64,000 nucleotides of DNA, taken from assembly GCA_018398585.1 (NCBI GenBank), contig JAGTTD010000010.1:28312638-28376637 (forward strand), given 5' to 3'. Origin of the DNA: Simmondsia chinensis (Eukaryota; Streptophyta; Magnoliopsida; Caryophyllales; Simmondsiaceae). The notes under the pieces were generated by a model that was not told the origin of the DNA, did not search any database, and worked only from the letters and a program-made list of their open reading frames with translations. The translations under genes were made by a program, and so were the position numbers. How positions within the stretch are numbered: position 1 is the first letter of the stretch; every line of letters starts with the position of its first letter. Below are positions 54,338 to 64,000 of the stretch, piece after piece.

Positions 54338-55620
54338 CAGCTGACCCTTGTCCGCAAGGGTCAAAGGTATGAAATTGGATCTGGAGGTCGTACAAGAACT
54401 CCCATGTAGCATCAGCTTCAGTATGACCGGTCCATTGTGCCAAAACCTGAGTTGTTGCAACCCGCTTACGCTTGACAACACACCTACCCAAGATGGCGAG
54501 TGGAGTGGGAGAAGGCGAAGGCGGGGGCCAAATGTCTGAAAGTGGAATTGATGTAGCTAGAACGGAATAGCATGGCTTAAGGAAGGAGATGTGTACAGTA
54601 TGGTGAATGGTAGTGTGAGTGGGCATATCCAACTTATACGCGGCAGGACTTACTTGGGCAAGAACGCGGTGATAGCTTGGGGTAGCGGCGGAATTCCACA
54701 CTGCGTTGGCGGTAAGGTTGGAGTTTGAGCCAGACAAAGTCTCCAATCTGGAACTCGCGCTCGGAGTAGTGGCAATCAGCAAGCCACTTCATATGGTTTT
54801 TTGCTTGAAAGAGATGATGCATAAGCCTAGCAAATGGTGACTTCTCGGTCTGTCAAACTACAGTTTACGGCGTCCATCGTCCATTCCTCTGAAAGGTAAG
54901 GTAGATGGAACAGTGGGGTCTGACCATGTAAGACTGCATAAGGAGTAGGTTGTGCTCTGGATTGGAAAGTGGTGTTATACCACCATTCGGCGAGTGGCAA
55001 CCAACGGTTCCATTCATGCGGCCATTCACTTGCCACAAACTAGAGGTAGGTTCCAAGGACTTTGGTCTTCCCATCGAACTGAGGGTGGTATGACGAAGAT
55101 AGGTTCAATTGTGACCCGAGTTGAGAGAAAAGTTCCGGCTAGAAGGTGCTCGTAAAAATCGGGTCCCGATCGCTAATAACGGAATCAGGTAAGCCATGAA
55201 AACGATATATGTGATCTAGGAATAATTGGGCCACACCAGCAGCTGTGTATGGATGTTGGAGAGCAAGGAAATGAGAATAACCGTATAACCCAAAGATGGC
55301 GGCAAAACTTCAATGAAGTCCATTGAGATACTACTCCAGACTTTCGACAAAATTGGTAATGGTTGGGGTAAGCGAGACAACGCCACTGTTTCATACTTGT
55401 GTCATAGGCAAACTAAACAATGATGTACGTATTCATGCATGTCAGAGCAGAGAGCCTTCCAATAAAACAATGTTTGGATGTGGCGGTAAGTCCCTTCTGT
55501 ACCAGGGTGTCCCCCTTAAGCCGAATCATGAAGCCATGAGAGGATCGCCAAGTGGAGAGCGGAGTTGGTCCCAATGACTAGGTGACCAACGCGGCATAAT
55601 TGATCATAGTGCCATGTGAA
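54330..55620 (-). pseudogene. Gypsy integrase with chromodomain
   Basis: In shifting frames: a degraded HHCC region near 55600-55400 (GGHPGTEGTYRHI, then HCLVC), a core with SMDFIEVLP (first Asp) and ISDRDPIF (second Asp), and SSYHPQFDGKTKV where TDGQTE is expected. 55036-54827 keeps EWNRWLPLAEWWYNTTFQS. 54782-54318 holds the C-terminal region (YKLDMPTHTTIHHTVHISFL) and a chromodomain with VAQWTG-like core and DATWEFLYDLQIQF, ending FDPCGQG. The chromodomain is better preserved than that at 2999-3416. Confidence 0.82.
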
Positions 55621-55739
55621 AAGCGGGTAAGAAAGCGGCTCCTACTTCTTGGCAGAAATGACTACAGCAAGATACGGGTCCAAACTCTAGGATCGATGAA
55701 TGCGGATCAGAAAAGACGGTTGAAATAATGAAGCATAAT

Positions 55740-56130
55740 ACTTATGATCTTGGCATTCGTGGTAGAGCATCGGCAGCCCGATCTTCTGTTCCTTTCCTGT
55801 GGACGATATCATAGTTGTATCCAATAAGCCAAGAAAGCTAGAACAATTGGAACTCGGTAGACAACTTCTGCTTAAGAAAATACTTATGGCGTTGCTTATA
55901 AGTTCGAATGGTGAAATGACGCCCTTTAAGTTATTGTTGCCATTTATCAATGGCAAAGACAATCGCTAGTAGCTCCCGTTCATAAATAGACATGGCTTGA
56001 TGGTATGATGTCAGTGCTCGACTAATGAAGGCAAGTGGCCTTTCACTTTGCATTAACACGGCACCAATTCTGGATCCAGAAGTGTCAGTCTCAACTATGA
56101 AAAGCTAAGTGAAGTCAAGAAGGGCAAGCA
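55740..56130 (-). pseudogene. Gypsy RNase H domain
   Basis: Minus-strand words: VETDTSGSRIGAVLMQSERP (first Asp), HQAMSIYERELLAIVFAIDK (Glu), then FTIRTYKQRHKYFLKQKLST, in which the expected TDH is TYK, and DRAADALPR (last Asp). One catalytic Asp is lost. Confidence 0.8.
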
Positions 56131-56325
56131 TTGGTGCAGATGCCAAAGCATCTTTTAGTTTGGTGAAAGCTATTTCGGCCTTTGCATTCCAAGCAAAGGC
56201 GTCTTTCTTTAGTAGGGCGGTGAGGGGTCGAGCAAGGTCGCCATATTGAGCCATAAGCTGGCAGTATCCGAAATGACCTAAGATCCTTCGAATCTACTCA
56301 ATGTTCTAAGGACGTGGCTAAGATG

Positions 56326-57090
56326 CTACGACTTGAACCTTACTGGGATCGCCCTCGATGACATATTCAGATACAAAGTGCCCGAGATACTTATTTCGGT
56401 GCGCCCTAAAGGAGCATTTCTCTCAGTTGGCGGTGAAGCTATTGGCATGGAGCACTGTTGGAGCATGGCGAAAATGCCGAAGATGATCATTCGAAGTCTT
56501 GCTGTAAATGAGGATATCATCGAAGAAAACTAAGATTAAACGCCTTAAGTACGGCCAGAGGATGTCATTCACGACGCTTTGAAATGTTGAGGGTGCATTC
56601 GGCAAGTTGAATGGCATGACAGTGAATTCGTAATGGCCCGAGTGAGTATGAAAAGCGGTCTTGTGTACATCATCAGGCGTCATCCGAATCTGCCAGTACT
56701 TGGACTTGAGATCAATCTTTGAAAAATACGAGGCTTCGCCAAGCTCGTTGAGTAACTCTTCAACAATCGAAATCGAAAATTTTTCCTTAAAGGTCATTTT
56801 ATTCAGGCACAGTAGTCAATGCAGAGGTGCCACGATCTGCCTTTTTTCTTCACCAAGACTACTGGTGAAGCAAAAGGCGAAGAAATATTTTGGATGACGC
56901 CAACTTGTAGCATTTCTGTAATCAGCTTTTCGAGAATATCTTTATCGAAGTGCAGGTAACGGTACAGTTGTAGATTGATAGGATTGCTTCCCTTTTTTAG
57001 AGGAATTCGATGATCAAATCCTAGGCAGAAAGATGGCAGGCGAGGCGACTCAGAGAACACAACGCAAAATTCGGCGAGTATGTCTGTCAT
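56326..57090 (-). pseudogene. Gypsy reverse transcriptase
   Basis: 57090-56803 carries the N-terminal fingers (PINLQLYRYLHFDKDILEKL, then SSPFASPVVLVKKKGRSWHL). After a frameshift 56797-56423 gives FSKIDLKSKYWQIRM, TAFHTHSGHYEFTVMPF and VFFDDILIYS with an intact FFDD box. Sequence beyond is broken again. Confidence 0.88.
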
Positions 57091-57160
57091 CTCGGTTTTA
57101 CTATCAACACTATCTTCATTATTGCCGAGAAGAAGGTAAAAGAGGATGGGCTAGACTACG

Positions 57161-57646
57161 TCAATGCGGATGCGGATGTAAACCCCTATGTTTGCATTGG
57201 CGGTATTGGAAAGTGAACTTCATCAGGAATTCGCGAACATTCCCCAGAACTATGCCCAATGTGCAAAGCCAATGGATTCCCAAGACTATATCACTTCTCG
57301 ATAGGAGAATAGGGAGCATATTTGAAGTGAATTTGACTCCCGCCAAGGTCCAATAGAAGTTGTGACATATGCCGTTGCAGGTTATATGGTTACTGTCAGT
57401 TACAGTAACAGACGGACAACGCGATTGTTCCATGGTGTACCCAAGATGATTTGCCAAGGTCGCATCGAGGAAGTTATGCATGTTATAAGTATCAATTAAA
57501 ATATGAAGGGTATGATTCCCATAAGTAACCAAGACTTGCATAGTGTGACAAGTATCTAAACCGCCCAAAGCGTGGATGGAGATTAATGGATCTAAATCCG
57601 GAACCAAATCAGGGTCAGGGCCAAGTGGCACGTCACTAATGCCCAC
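57161..57646 (-). pseudogene. Gypsy aspartic protease
   Basis: A 161-codon frame includes LHILIDTYNMHNFLDATLAN. The usual active site IDSGSTHNF is changed to IDTYNMHNF, so the catalytic DSG is lost apart from Asp. LSRSDIVLGIHWL resembles the C-terminal flap-side motif. Confidence 0.75.
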
Positions 57647-57679
57647 AAACTTATCCTCAACTTCAGCAAGGAATAGTTG

Positions 57680-58690
57680 GACCCGCTTTCACATGGGGCA
57701 AATGTGACTCGGGGAAAATTTATCATGACAGTCGAAACATAAGCTCTTTGCCTGATGTTCATCGACTTTGGCATCAGTCAGATGGTGGGGGTTGCGAAAA
57801 GACCCACGGGTTGGCAGGTCGGGAGGGGGAAGGGCAAAAGCCTGGCATTGACATGGGTATAGGTGAGGGAGATTGGGGGATAATTTTTTGTAGTTACTGT
57901 TGTCCTCTCAAGTTACCATGTTGGGTAGGGGCAGTATTGGGCCTAATTTTTATGGATTATTTTTGGTAGTCCTTTCGAGGTACGAACAGTTTATTTCCTA
58001 GAGCTTGGTGCGAACCAAAGCCTCCTGGAATGCTCGTGCCATGAGCATTTTAATCCAACCCGGAATCTCATCACGAAGCCCTTCCATAAAAATGTAGGTT
58101 TTCTAATGATCACTTAGCCCACATCTGTTGACTAATGATTCAAATTGCCCCAAGTAACTCCTTAGAGGTCTTGTTAGCTTGAGCTTGCTAAGCTTGTTAA
58201 GTTGATCATCGGAGGTACCGTTGAATCGAGCTCAAATGTTAGCCACATACACATCCTAGGGTATCGTTTTGCCTAAGGGCCATGACTCCTCATAGTCGTC
58301 ATGTGATTCCTCGGCATCCCCTTCTAGTGCTACACTAGCTAACATCACTTGACCCTCCTTCGGGATCCCATCCAATTGAAAATAACGCTCACACTTGTGA
58401 ATCCAACCATTAGCATTATACCCATTAAACCTTGGGAACTGAACCTTAGTAATTCGAGTGGGAAATTGACTATTACCTAGGTTATGAACGAACCGAGAAT
58501 TGGCGAGTTAGTACGTACTGGTAGATTCGGTCTTGATTCCGAACTTCTTGGGGCACAAACACCCATTGGTGTAGCCAATCTGCCGTGGTGATTCAACTCC
58601 ACGATCTGGATAGGAAGTCACTTCACTAGCTGCAACATCTGATCAATCCAATCTTCTAGGGTAGGTGGTCCAAGACCATGTTCCATTTGC
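57680..58690 (-). pseudogene. Gypsy gag
   Basis: Starts near an ATG at about 58686 (MEHGLGPPTLEDWIDQMLQL). Middle blocks VQFPRFNGYNANGWIHKCER and FQLDGIPKEGQVMLASVALE match retrotransposon gag. A zinc-finger-like CFDCHDKFSPSHIC lies at about 57690-57745. Multiple frameshifts and stops. Confidence 0.75.
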
Positions 58691-58723
58691 CATTCCGATC
58701 ACAGCTCGAGCCAAGGATACACT

Positions 58724-58738
58724 GGCTTTGATACCAAT
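58724..58738 (-). promoter_or_regulatory. Primer-binding site (tRNA-Met type)
   Basis: On the minus strand ATTGGTATCAAAGCC follows the right LTR directly. It matches the initiator tRNA-Met complement with one change. Confidence 0.85.
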
Positions 58739-59085
58739 TGATAGCCCGCACAATCAATTAAGCCCAAAAACACGAATCAACACCAAAATCACTCAATCAA
58801 AGCTACGGGACAGCAAGTAGCTGCCCCAATTTGTATATTGTATATAGGTATTATCTCAAAATGGAGTAATTGCATGTATAGATTGGGGGAGAGGGGGTTG
58901 GCGAAGAAGATGGATCTTGAGGGGGCGAGAAAGAAAGCGCACAAAATATCTCACATGTCTAACTCACTCTCTTAAAGATAGTATTTATAGGGGAATATTA
59001 GAGTTAATGAGGGTAAGGTGACATGGTGATGTGGCGGGTGATGCGGGTATTTGTCTGCTGACGTGGCGAAGAAGTATTTGTATCA
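58739..59085 (-). repeat. 5' LTR of gypsy chromovirus
   Basis: 347 bp pairing with 53968-54320. A minus-strand TATAAATA lies at 58982-58989. Confidence 0.9.
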
Positions 59086-59198
59086 AACTACCATGCCCTT
59101 GGTGTTCACAATACTGCGACTTTGCAACTGATGACAATATCAAAGCAAGGGGAAAAACAAATAATCCCAACATTAAAATCTCACAAGGCTATGCCCTC

Positions 59199-60742
59199 TG
59201 TGAAATGATTATTGAGTTGAGCATACCCAATGGGGTTGCTGAGAGTTTATAACATAGAGATGAATATAACGGAATATTCCTTAAGAATATTAAAAAGGAT
59301 CTGACATGATCACTATCATATCTACTATAATCACAATCATATTGTAATATGGGATATTATACTAATACGTCTCCTCAATTTGAATGGGGGTACCCATGTG
59401 CAGATTGACTTTGTGATAGCGGAAGAACCCGGTGGATAACCCTTTGATGAAAATGTCAGCCACTTGTTTGGTAGTAGGCGTGAATTGAACATGGAGGTCA
59501 TCCTTAAGCACTTTCTCACAAACATATCGTGAAAATCCACATAAACATGCTTACTTCGATCATTGGAGGTCAGATTAGCCGCAAGATAAGTGGCAGACAC
59601 ATTATCACTCATAACCCAATATTCAGATTTTTATGGTAGATTGGCAACTGTGGGCTGCTTCTTAGCTTGTTGATACAGAAGGATGTATCCAAGGAAGAAG
59701 CCAAAGCCAGTAGTGGAGCGACATGTGTTCGGACACCCACCTCAATCAGCATATGTAAAGGTTCTGATGGTAGTCAAAGAGCCCAGGGAGATGGTGAGGC
59801 CATGGTCAGGGGTGCGCTTTAGGTGCTATAGAATGTGCTTCACAATCTGCAACTGAGAGGTCGTAGGAGCATGCATAAACTTAGACACGCGGTTAACAAC
59901 ATAAAATATATTGGGACGAGTCATGGTTATGTATTGAAGAGCACCTACCACACTCTTATACTCAGTCGGATCTGCAAGGGGATCCCCCTTAGTTGATGAT
60001 AGCTGAGCCCTGGCCGAGAAGGGACGTCGTGACAAGTTCAGCATCAAGCATGGCATGATTAGTGAGCAAGTGTAGTGTATATTTAAGTTGGGTCAAGAAC
60101 AAGCCATCACGAGTGGGTTTGGCCTCAATACTAAGGAAATAATGAAGTGGGCTAGGTCTTTCATGGCAAATTAGGTGGATAGGGTGTCTATGATGCAACG
60201 CAGTAGCGGCAGGTGAGAGCCTGTCGGGATGATGTCATCAACGTAGAGTAAGAGAAATACTAGGCCTATTGGAGAGCGGTGTATAAATAGAGAAGGGTCA
60301 ACCTTACAACAGTGAAACCCAAGACTATATAAGAACATATTAAACCTTTGAAACGAGGCTTGATGGGAGACGAGGTGGGCATCGGTGGTCAAGGTGGTGG
60401 TGGTGGTGACTGTTGGAGTCAATGAGGATTAGGTGGGGGTTGGGGCTACCATTGATTTAGGGTTTAGGTAGTTTTAAGGATTGAGGATCGTGAGAGAGGA
60501 GAGAGAAAGCGAAGGGGAAGAGAAAGTATTTAGATTTTTGCTCTGGTAGTATATGAGATGATTATTGAGTTGAGCATATCTAGTAGGGTTGCTCACAGTC
60601 TATTATATAGAGATGAATACAACAAAATATTCCTAGAGAGTATTACATAGGATCTGACATAATTACAATCATATATTACATAATCACGAAAATATCACTA
60701 TAACCACAATTGTATCATGATTTGTAATATTATATTAATGCG
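59199..60742 (-). mobile_element. Internally deleted Ty1/copia remnant
   Basis: Two related direct repeats (about 59199-59369 and 60543-60742, sharing GATTATTGAGTTGAGCAT and GGATCTGACAT words) flank a minus-strand segment that goes from a gag-like start straight into late reverse transcriptase. The repeats are probably LTRs of about 170-200 bp. The core motifs suggest a Retrofit/Ale-like lineage. No target duplication was found. Confidence 0.65.
59337..60422 (-). pseudogene. Copia reverse transcriptase C-terminal half and RNase H
   Basis: The first frame (60422-60171) has LFIHRSPIGLVFLLLYVDDI with an intact YVDD box. Later frames give LHYFLSIEAKPTRDGLFLTQ, YKSVVGALQYITMTRPNIFY and VNRVSKFMHAPT, then RNase H words GCPNTCRSTTGFGFFLG, AKKQPTVANLP and NVSATYLAANL. 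The D-to-DN and KHVYVDFH words at the RNase H end are degenerate. At least three frameshifts occur. Confidence 0.8.
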
Positions 60743-61235
60743 CTCAGATTTTGCAAAAATTTGAACACTTACCATTCAAGTGTATTTTCATGTTAAGTCT
60801 TAATTAGATTGAATTAAAACCAATTTAACCATAACCTCCCATCATCTAGTCAATTAGCAATTTCCTAGTATTTCTTGGGGCACATATTAGAAAATTCCTA
60901 TTATTATTAATCATCCAAAGATTTTCAAACCTACAGATTAAGTAGTCAAATAACCATTTAAATTAAATATTAAAACATTTTCCTATGAGTTAGTGCCTGG
61001 ATTCCACCTAAAATAAAATCCCTATAATTTAACGCAAACTTGCGTCACTCAGCCGCTACCTGCAAGGAATTTTTACACCTAAACAAATTAGTCACAGAAA
61101 TAATTTTTTCATGTGTTACAAAGGGTTGCATTACTCTCCAATCCGCACTACTAATTTGCACAACTTTGTTCAAAATTTGTACCTGTAGACAAGTAATAAG
61201 TTTTCTATGCACCAAATATTTGTATCAAGGAGCTG
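60743..61235. other. No gene seen
   Basis: AT-rich spacer; no recognisable feature. Confidence 0.4.
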
Positions 61236-61500
61236 ACTATCCTAAAAATTTAAGTTGATGGGCTGACTCAAGAATGGTTTATACTTTAACATGCTCTTTC
61301 AAGCAAATGTCCACTGGACTTGAAGCATCAATATTGCACAGGTCGCCTCATACCTTGTGCTTATATTATGTTAGTATTAAAAATATGGGCTATTGAGTTT
61401 CAAATTTATAACCTCTTTGTCAAGAAAATTATGATAGTAAGGTATCGCCTATCACAAAAGCTTAAATTTATGAGAAAGTCCAAGAATAATTTATACAACA
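61236..61500. repeat. Dispersed repeat flanked by 45-bp direct repeats, copy 1
   Basis: It opens with AAAATTTAAGTTGATGGGC...GGTTTATACTTTAACAT and closes with a similar AAGCTTAAATTTATGAG...AATTTATAC block. The body resembles that of 62250-62519 (CTCATACCTTGTGCTTA word). Related repeats are widespread in plant genomes. Family not identified with confidence. Confidence 0.6.
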
Positions 61501-61991
61501 ATTTGTCCTAAAACTACTAGATGCAAACCAAAATATGATAAATTATTCATATGCGCTGTATAAAGTTTTTGTATATTTCGTACCAAATGCATGCTAGATT
61601 TCAATTTCTTGTTTGAAAAGATATAAAATAAGATGAATTATCGCCGTCGAGTTACGATAGCCTTACACCACAAGGTTTGTTGGTCCTCAACCCAATTGAA
61701 TCATGTATTATATATTAGCTTTTATAAAAAAGTATCCCATTTGCATCCCAGTTGCACATCGTCATACGTAAAATATGATTTGGTCATTTCCTGCGATACA
61801 AACCCGAGATCCCAGATGTTGCCAGACCCTCAGACCCAGCTACCGCCAAATCATCTCAATGCATGGTGCCATCTGCCTCTTGCATCCACGCCGTTAATGC
61901 ATCGGCATATCCAGCTTTCCTTATGCCACGTTAGCTTAGATATCTTACTAGATATTCTTGCTTCATCTTCTGTAAATATTTTTTTTTTGGG

Positions 61992-61992
<1 letters not shown>

Positions 61993-62035
<43 letters not shown>

Positions 62036-62040
62036 GGGGG
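61993..62040. repeat. Poly(G) run, 42 G
   Basis: Uninterrupted 42 G (61993-62034), then T and five G. It is preceded by TTTTTTTTGGGC. It is long for a native plant sequence and a collapse or slippage artefact is possible. Confidence 0.85.
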
Positions 62041-62249
62041 AATTAGTTTCTATGTCTTCTCCCCCTTCTTCCATCTAAATCCTCCATTAAGAAGTTTATA
62101 CTTATACTTTACATCAAATATATACAACGGGCCAGCCAATTAGTACCCCGTAGCCTTAAATTGTGTATTGATTGAGTGTTGATTGAGCTTGATTCCTTTG
62201 TTTTTAGCTAAATTGGTATCATTCAGCTCCACATTTTCTTAGTCTGGAC

Positions 62250-62519
62250 TTAAGCTTAAGCTGGGTGAAGGTGCAAAATAAGTTTTATACTCTAACATGC
62301 CCCCTCAGGCAAATGCACCATTGGGCTAGAAGCATGGATAGTGCACATGCTTACCTCATACCTTGTGCTTAAATAATTTAACATTGAAAGTGGGGCAAAT
62401 GAGATTCGAACTCATGAGCTCTTGGTCAACAAGTTTTAGATACCATGTCAAGGAACCATCTTTCCTAAAAGTTTAAGTTAAACGGTGAAGCCACAAGACT
62501 GGTTTTATAGTCTAACATC
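62250..62519 (-). repeat. SINE-like dispersed repeat, copy 2
   Basis: It has the same opening and closing 45-bp blocks as copy 1 (each ending TTTTATAnTCTAACAT). On the minus strand the body contains TGGTATCTAAAACTTGTTG (A-box-like) and GAGTTCGAATCTC (B-box-like) about 30 bases apart, as in tRNA-derived SINEs. No poly(A) or target duplication defines the ends. Confidence 0.5.
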
Positions 62520-62529
62520 GAGCTCTGTA

Positions 62530-62860
62530 GTAGAGCGAAAAGTTAAATTTTATCGAGCCTTTAGGCCCGATGCATAGAGTTGGCACACATGAGATCCACA
62601 TATAAGCTCAAGCAGGGTTCCATCATAAAATCAATTGGCATGAGGTGGAGTAACCCACTAGGTTTTTATGAAGATCTCTTCTTTCCTACAACTTTTATGT
62701 AAGATTGACAATTTTACTCACATGTGGAGTCTTACTCTTAGCACTTTTCCTGACATGTGAGTCCATAACAAATGCATCACTCACCTTATCCGATCCAATT
62801 GCATCCTACCATTGGAGAGGCCCTTGGCACAACAAACTAAAATGCACCCCTCTTCGCGAG
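62530..62860. repeat. Dispersed repeat of unknown family
   Basis: Words such as GAGATCCACATATAAGCTC and CATAAAATCAATTGGCATGA followed by GGAGTAACCCACTAGG are familiar from repetitive plant DNA. I cannot assign a class. No coding sequence. Confidence 0.35.
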
Positions 62861-62904
62861 GACATAGTGTGTAAAACATGAGAGCAAGATCAACAACCTG
62901 CTCC

Positions 62905-63130
62905 TTTTTTCAATAATTAGTGACAAAGTCGCAATATAGCAGGCGCCTTGTACAAAAAAGACTTGAATCAACCCGTAGCAAAGCAAGGGACAAGATAGAG
63001 ACAAGATTAAACACCCACCCCAAACCAGGTAAACAGGATTTCAGATAGGAAAAAACACCTATCATAGACCAGGGAAACATGATTTCAGAAAAAATACAGG
63101 AAAGATGACCAATAAGGACTAAAAGACCAC
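62905..63130 (-). mobile_element. 5'-truncated LINE 3' tail
   Basis: On the minus strand, a T-rich UTR contains a 40-bp phrase in two degenerate copies (TCTGAAATCMTGTTTMCCTG) and ends GTCACTAATTATTGAAAAAA. The end matches the 3' end of the ORF1-only LINE at 8998. No ORF2 sequence attached. Confidence 0.5.
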
Positions 63131-63169
63131 GACTACCACTCCATAGTATGGACTAGGAAAGGGGAAAGA

Positions 63170-63696
63170 TCCAGTGTGAGAGGAAATTAATACCTCCTTA
63201 ATGCGGAACTTAACACTTTAGAACTAGATTCGATTCAAATACTATAACAAACAAGGGAAGTAAACAAAAGGTAAAAGAGAACAAAGACAACACACAATGA
63301 TTTACGTGGAAACCCTCTTCAATCGAGAAGGAGATAACCACAAGCGGAGATGAAGATTCTTTATTGAGTATGAATAATGAAAGAATTACAATGACACTTA
63401 CTCTGAACGAGATCTATGGAGAATAACTGAATCACTCCCTTTAAACTCTCAATGACGGCAGCTATCTCTTAATTGGATACCTAAAACAGAAGCCCTAAAG
63501 GTCTATTTACAACAAACGGCTAGGGCACCCGCTGCGCGGCCCCCGATCGATCGGCCCATACCGATCAATCGGCTCCCTTTCTGCAGGCGTTCTTGACTTC
63601 CGGTCTGCTCGATCGACCGACCCTGTACCTCGATCGATCGGCTTGCCTGCGGCTTCCTTCATAGCATAAACAAGTAGTTTGAGACATATCATAACA
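63170..63696 (-). repeat. 3' LTR of a copia element (left end approximate)
   Basis: The right boundary is clear: GACATATCATAACA on the plus strand, followed by a purine tract on the minus strand. The left end near 63170-63200 is a guess because the second LTR is outside the window. It carries GATTTACGTGGAAACC, a frequent copia LTR word, and the palindrome cluster at 63543-63641. Confidence 0.55.
63543..63641. repeat. Cluster of CCGATCGATCGG palindromes
   Basis: Four copies of a GATCGATC-type palindrome lie at about 63543, 63561, 63609 and 63631. Two are perfect over at least 10 bp. They form a cluster similar in layout to that in the LTR at 18218-18318. Confidence 0.8.
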
Positions 63697-63712
63697 AATC
63701 TCCTCTTTGGCT
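63697..63712 (-). promoter_or_regulatory. Polypurine tract of copia element
   Basis: On the minus strand GCCAAAGAGGAGATT precedes the LTR start TGTTATGATATG. Confidence 0.65.
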
Positions 63713-64000
63713 CAAATTACACAGAAAGAAATTTCTCCACCTTCTCCACAAAACACCCCACACACGGGCTTATCTAAACAAAACAGAAACCTAACGGAGT
63801 CCGAGCAATGCTTGAACTTCCTGCTAGGTAGCAACTGAGTGAACATATCTATGAGGATATCAGCAATGCCAAACTTCTTCTTCTCGAAATTGGCACTTGA
63901 CACATCTTCTGAAGCCGCCACTTGCTGCTGAACTGTGTTACTTAACTGAAACTGAACTCCCTCCGGCTTATTCACCTAACCCAAATCGCAAACAATGGAT
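63713..64000 (-). pseudogene. Copia RNase H C-terminal end (cut by window edge)
   Basis: The 87-codon frame contains KKKFGIADILIDMFTQLLPS followed by RKFKHC. This resembles the end of copia RNase H, where ADIFTK-LP precedes K/RF. The element continues beyond position 64000. Confidence 0.6.

Larger units (their letters stand above)
53968..59085 (-). mobile_element. Complete, inactive Ty3/gypsy chromovirus
   Basis: 5,118 bp with LTRs at 53968-54320 and 58739-59085 and a 5-bp target duplication AACTA (53963-53967 and 59086-59090). Primer-binding site and polypurine tract are both present. Minus-strand order gag, protease, reverse transcriptase, RNase H, integrase, chromodomain. LTRs have diverged by roughly 10% by eye, so it is older than the element at 2588-8363. 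Frameshifts and stops are many. Confidence 0.93.

Noticed and set aside
61633..62046. 137-codon plus-strand frame
   Set aside because: Its C-terminus is a glycine run from the 42-base G homopolymer. The rest has no recognisable domain.
62380..62450. A functional tRNA gene
   Set aside because: Only A-box- and B-box-like words are present. No cloverleaf with matched acceptor stem can be drawn, so at most it is SINE-derived.

Overview
This 64 kb window is repeat-dense nuclear DNA from a flowering plant, probably a eudicot. I found no convincing host gene, rRNA gene or functional tRNA gene. Almost everything recognisable is a transposable element in some state of decay. Retroelement primer-binding sites resemble the initiator tRNA-Met 3' end. 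Families seen: Ty3/gypsy chromoviruses, Tork-like and Sirevirus-like Ty1/copia, a TRIM, L1 and RTE LINEs, a hAT derivative and MITEs. All boundaries and alignments were made by eye.

Layout. 1-1247: deletion remnant of a gypsy element (minus). 2105-2315: LINE tail. 2588-8363: nearly full-length chromovirus-like Ty3/gypsy (minus) with two 382-bp LTRs, gag-pol broken by eight stops and one frameshift. 8680-8846: LINE tail. 8998-11520: L1 derivative (minus) with an RRM-type ORF1 and 3' UTR but no ORF2. 12222-14480: pol-less LTR-retroelement candidate (minus) containing a 671-bp TRIM at 12840-13510. 14850-16818: degenerate repeats and an LTR-like segment with a TATA box. 17496-26307: Sirevirus-like copia (minus) with ~1.5-kb LTRs. 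27000-29330: copia gag/protease/integrase remnant (plus).

29350-31573: homopolymers, a (TC)n microsatellite, a hairpin and a 137-bp tandem duplication. 31960-36745: L1 LINE ORF2 remnant (plus) with a 566-bp MITE in its reverse transcriptase. 37051-38449: internally deleted hAT transposon with perfect 8-bp TSD. 39246-39477: degenerate minisatellite. 41501-50483: Tork-like copia (plus) carrying three RTE insertions and one hAT-like MITE, each with target-site duplications. 51155-51524: solo LTR with 5-bp TSD. 53334-53752: LTR with a triplicated LTR/PBS junction. 53968-59085: complete but dead Ty3/gypsy chromovirus (minus) with 5-bp TSD. 59199-60742: internally deleted copia (minus). 61236-63130: SINE-like or dispersed repeats, a 42-base G run and a LINE tail. 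About 63170-64000: 3' end of another copia (minus), cut by the window edge.

The elements do not work together as a pathway. The useful information is stratigraphic: nested insertions with TSDs and LTR pairs giving empty and filled sites allow a relative order of events. No open reading frame encodes an intact transposition protein, so the region looks transcriptionally silent and old. The least damaged element is the gypsy copy at 2588-8363.
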